From NCBI GenBank assembly GCA_964575715.1, contig CAZNSG010000376.1, positions 1 through 5,691 of the forward strand: a stretch of 5,691 nucleotides of DNA, in the 5' to 3' direction. Positions 4,883 to 5,691 of the stretch are shown here, one piece after another. The DNA comes from PNAI01 sp964575715. GTDB lineage: Bacteria; Pseudomonadota; Alphaproteobacteria; Rhizobiales; Xanthobacteraceae. The notes beneath the pieces are model-generated. The model was not told the DNA's origin. It saw only the letters and a program-made list of their open reading frames with translations, and searched no databases. The position numbers and the translations under genes were made by a program. Numbering within the stretch: position 1 is the stretch's first letter; each line of letters opens with the position of its first letter.

Positions 4883-4991
4883 AAGCATGATCTTTTCCGA
4901 AAACCGGTTCCCACCCCGGATCATAGGCGAGCGAAGCGACGCCGTCCTTCGGACGGCTATGTCCGGGGCAGGCTTTTTCGGGATCATGCTT
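4883..4991. repeat. Nested intergenic palindromic repeat
   Basis: The outer arms AAGCATGATC (4883-4892) and GATCATGCTT (4982-4991) are perfect inverted copies. Next to them, TTTTCCGAAAACCGGTTCCC on the left and TTTTTCGGG on the right match the two halves of a palindromic repeat I recall as highly abundant in Bradyrhizobium and relatives, in which CCCAC runs straight into TTTTCGGG. Here about 59 bases (roughly 4915-4973) separate the halves. That interior is itself palindromic: CCCCGGA (4914-4920) with TCCGGGG (4962-4968), CATAG (4922-4926) with CTATG, and GCCGTCC/GGACGGC (4941-4957) over a TTC loop. The right arm overlaps the stop codon of the gene to the right. It resembles the Rhizobium intergenic mosaic elements (RIMEs) in style. 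The identity of the family is from memory. Confidence 0.8.
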
Positions 4992-5461
4992 TACGGGTTT
5001 GCAGCGCGGTACCAGACAATCATGAATTTGCGGTACGCGATGTAGTTGAGTGTCGTGAGGACATTGTTGGAAAAATACATCTGAATTCCGCACGCCGGGC
5101 ATTTCGATTTTGGATCGCTCAGCGCTTTCGGATCGTCCGACCAGATCATGTTCATGTCGTTGGGGGCGTCGGGGGCTACGGGCCGCCGGAAAATATTGTA
5201 CGATTTGCCAAATGATTTCTCGAGATCGGCGAGCGTGAGTGTCTGCGTCGCTTCGGTGTGCTGCTTTAATTCTCGCAAGATTCGTTTTTCCACGGCGGAG
5301 AGACGAAAGCTTTGGATCGTCCGCTCGGTCAGCAATTCGCACTTTTCGAAATTTCTGAAGAGGCAAATCGAGAACTGACCATCCTGCGCCGCAAAGTCGC
5401 GCGCGAGGCTCGCGGAGGCGGTGACAAGGAGGGCTATGCAGAGCAGAGCGATGAGGCGCAT
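4991..5461 (-). CDS. Secreted four-cysteine protein of unknown family
   Basis: I do not recognise this 156-residue protein. Residues 1-20 are a clear Sec signal peptide (MRLIALLCIALLVTASASLA, cleavage after SLA), with no lipobox, so the mature protein should be periplasmic or released. The mature part has C33 and C41 near the N-terminus and a K-C121-PA-C124-G pair near the C-terminus, which could form disulphides or bind metal. In between, TLADLEKSFGKSYNIFRRP and the late LTTLNYIAYRKFMIVWYR alternate helix- and strand-like segments, which loosely recalls BamE/SmpA-type small domains; I do not claim membership. The ATG at 5461 is chosen because it begins the signal peptide; an in-frame TTG at 5500 would add 13 polar residues. 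The ribosome-binding site is poor. The TAA stop (4993-4991) overlaps the end of the nested repeat. The SET gene follows 192 bases downstream on the same strand. Confidence 0.72.
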   Translation of the reverse strand: MRLIALLCIALLVTASASLARDFAAQDGQFSICLFRNFEKCELLTERTIQSFRLSAVEKRILRELKQHTEATQTLTLADLEKSFGKSYNIFRRPVAPDAPNDMNMIWSDDPKALSDPKSKCPACGIQMYFSNNVLTTLNYIAYRKFMIVWYRAANP

Positions 5462-5504
5462 TGTTTCAGACCCAATTCGCCTTTCAGGCGTCGCCAGCAA
5501 GTAG

Positions 5505-5609
5505 CCCGCATGAGCGCAGCGAAATGCGGGGTCACGTGCGGGAAGGTAACCCCGGATTTCGCCATAGCGCGTCGAAGACGCGCGTGAACGCGCTTATGGC
5601 TCATCCGGG
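5505..5609. repeat. Composite intergenic palindrome of two adjoining stem-loops, the second nested
   Basis: The first stem is CCCGCAT (5505-5511) with ATGCGGG (5524-5530) over GAGCGCAGCGAA. The second has outer arms CCCGGAT (5551-5557) and ATCCGGG (5603-5609). Inside it GCCATAGCGCG (5561-5571) pairs with CGCGCTTATGGC (5589-5600) apart from one bulged base, and GCGCGTC/GACGCGC (5567-5583) can form an alternative hairpin over GAA. From memory, related genomes carry a shorter version in which GGATTTCGC is followed closely by GCTCATCCGGG, so about 37 bases (roughly 5563-5599) look inserted. It lies 44 bases upstream of the secreted-protein gene and contains no convincing gene. Confidence 0.75.
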
Positions 5610-5614
5610 CGACG

Positions 5615-5677
5615 CTTGCTAGCACGCATCGACAATCGACCATCAATACGACAATCTAACGCTAGCGAGATTTTTTT
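5615..5677 (+). terminator. Possible long-loop terminator at the right edge
   Basis: CTTGCTAGC (5615-5623) can pair with GCTAGCGAG (5661-5669), nine pairs with one G-U, and on the plus strand is followed by A and seven Ts (5671-5677). The 37-base loop is long for an intrinsic terminator, and no plus-strand gene lies upstream, so its role is doubtful. The loop contains two copies of CGACAATC (5630-5637 and 5649-5656), 19 bases apart. Confidence 0.3.
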
Positions 5678-5691
5678 AGAACCATGCAATT

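Noticed and set aside
4883..4991. CRISPR or attachment-site reading of the palindromes
   Set aside because: There is one copy of each arm pair, with no regular spacers, integrase or tRNA nearby; intergenic mosaic repeat fits better.
4881..5366. Minus-strand frame overlapping the secreted-protein gene
   Set aside because: It runs through the nested repeat, lacks a signal peptide or domain pattern, and competes with a frame that has a clear signal peptide.
5434..5646. Minus-strand 70-codon frame at the right edge
   Set aside because: It is translated mosaic repeat (5505-5609), with no ribosome-binding site.
5684..5691. ATG near the right edge as the start of a plus-strand gene
   Set aside because: Only two codons are visible and no Shine-Dalgarno precedes it (the upstream bases are a T-run), so it cannot be supported.

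Overview
The window looks like chromosomal DNA from a GC-rich alphaproteobacterium of the order Hyphomicrobiales, most likely Bradyrhizobium or a close relative. Three things point there: high GC with short, gene-poor spacers; the protein families present (a Bug/TctC-type binding protein, a short PilZ protein, a stand-alone FlgC-like protein, a GYD protein, a small bacterial SET protein); and two intergenic mosaic palindromes of a kind I remember as abundant in Bradyrhizobium/Rhodopseudomonas genomes. The genus is inferred from memory, not from a search.

Left block (1-2308, minus strand): a group A FAD monooxygenase resembling 2,6-dihydroxypyridine 3-monooxygenase is followed downstream by the start of a secreted solute-binding protein of the tripartite tricarboxylate transporter type, which runs off the left edge. 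Between them lies a 31-codon fragment that reads as the last helix of an EamA/DMT exporter, apparently a scar of gene loss. The pair suggests uptake and ring hydroxylation of an aromatic or N-heterocyclic acid; the substrate is unknown.

Centre (2309-3508): a 372-base gene-free divergent spacer, then two plus-strand genes: an 85-aa PilZ protein with both c-di-GMP-binding motifs and an FlgC-like rod protein with no other flagellar gene in view. A GC-rich stem-loop separates them from the convergent genes to the right.

Right block (3509-5461, all minus strand, transcribed right to left): a secreted four-cysteine protein of unknown family, a SET-domain lysine methyltransferase with a post-SET cysteine cluster, a small secreted monohaem cytochrome c, and a GYD-domain protein whose signature tyrosine is replaced. 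Spacers of 94 to 192 bases make one simple operon uncertain. The spacer before the SET gene holds a palindromic repeat with a second palindrome nested inside it, the spacer before the cytochrome gene holds three tandem 11-bp repeats, and a second mosaic palindrome lies upstream of the secreted protein.

I see no rRNA, tRNA, CRISPR array, transposase, toxin-antitoxin pair or phage gene. I do not find a convincing new multi-gene system. The parts most worth checking are the orphan FlgC/PilZ pair, the SET-cytochrome neighbourhood and the architecture of the nested repeats.
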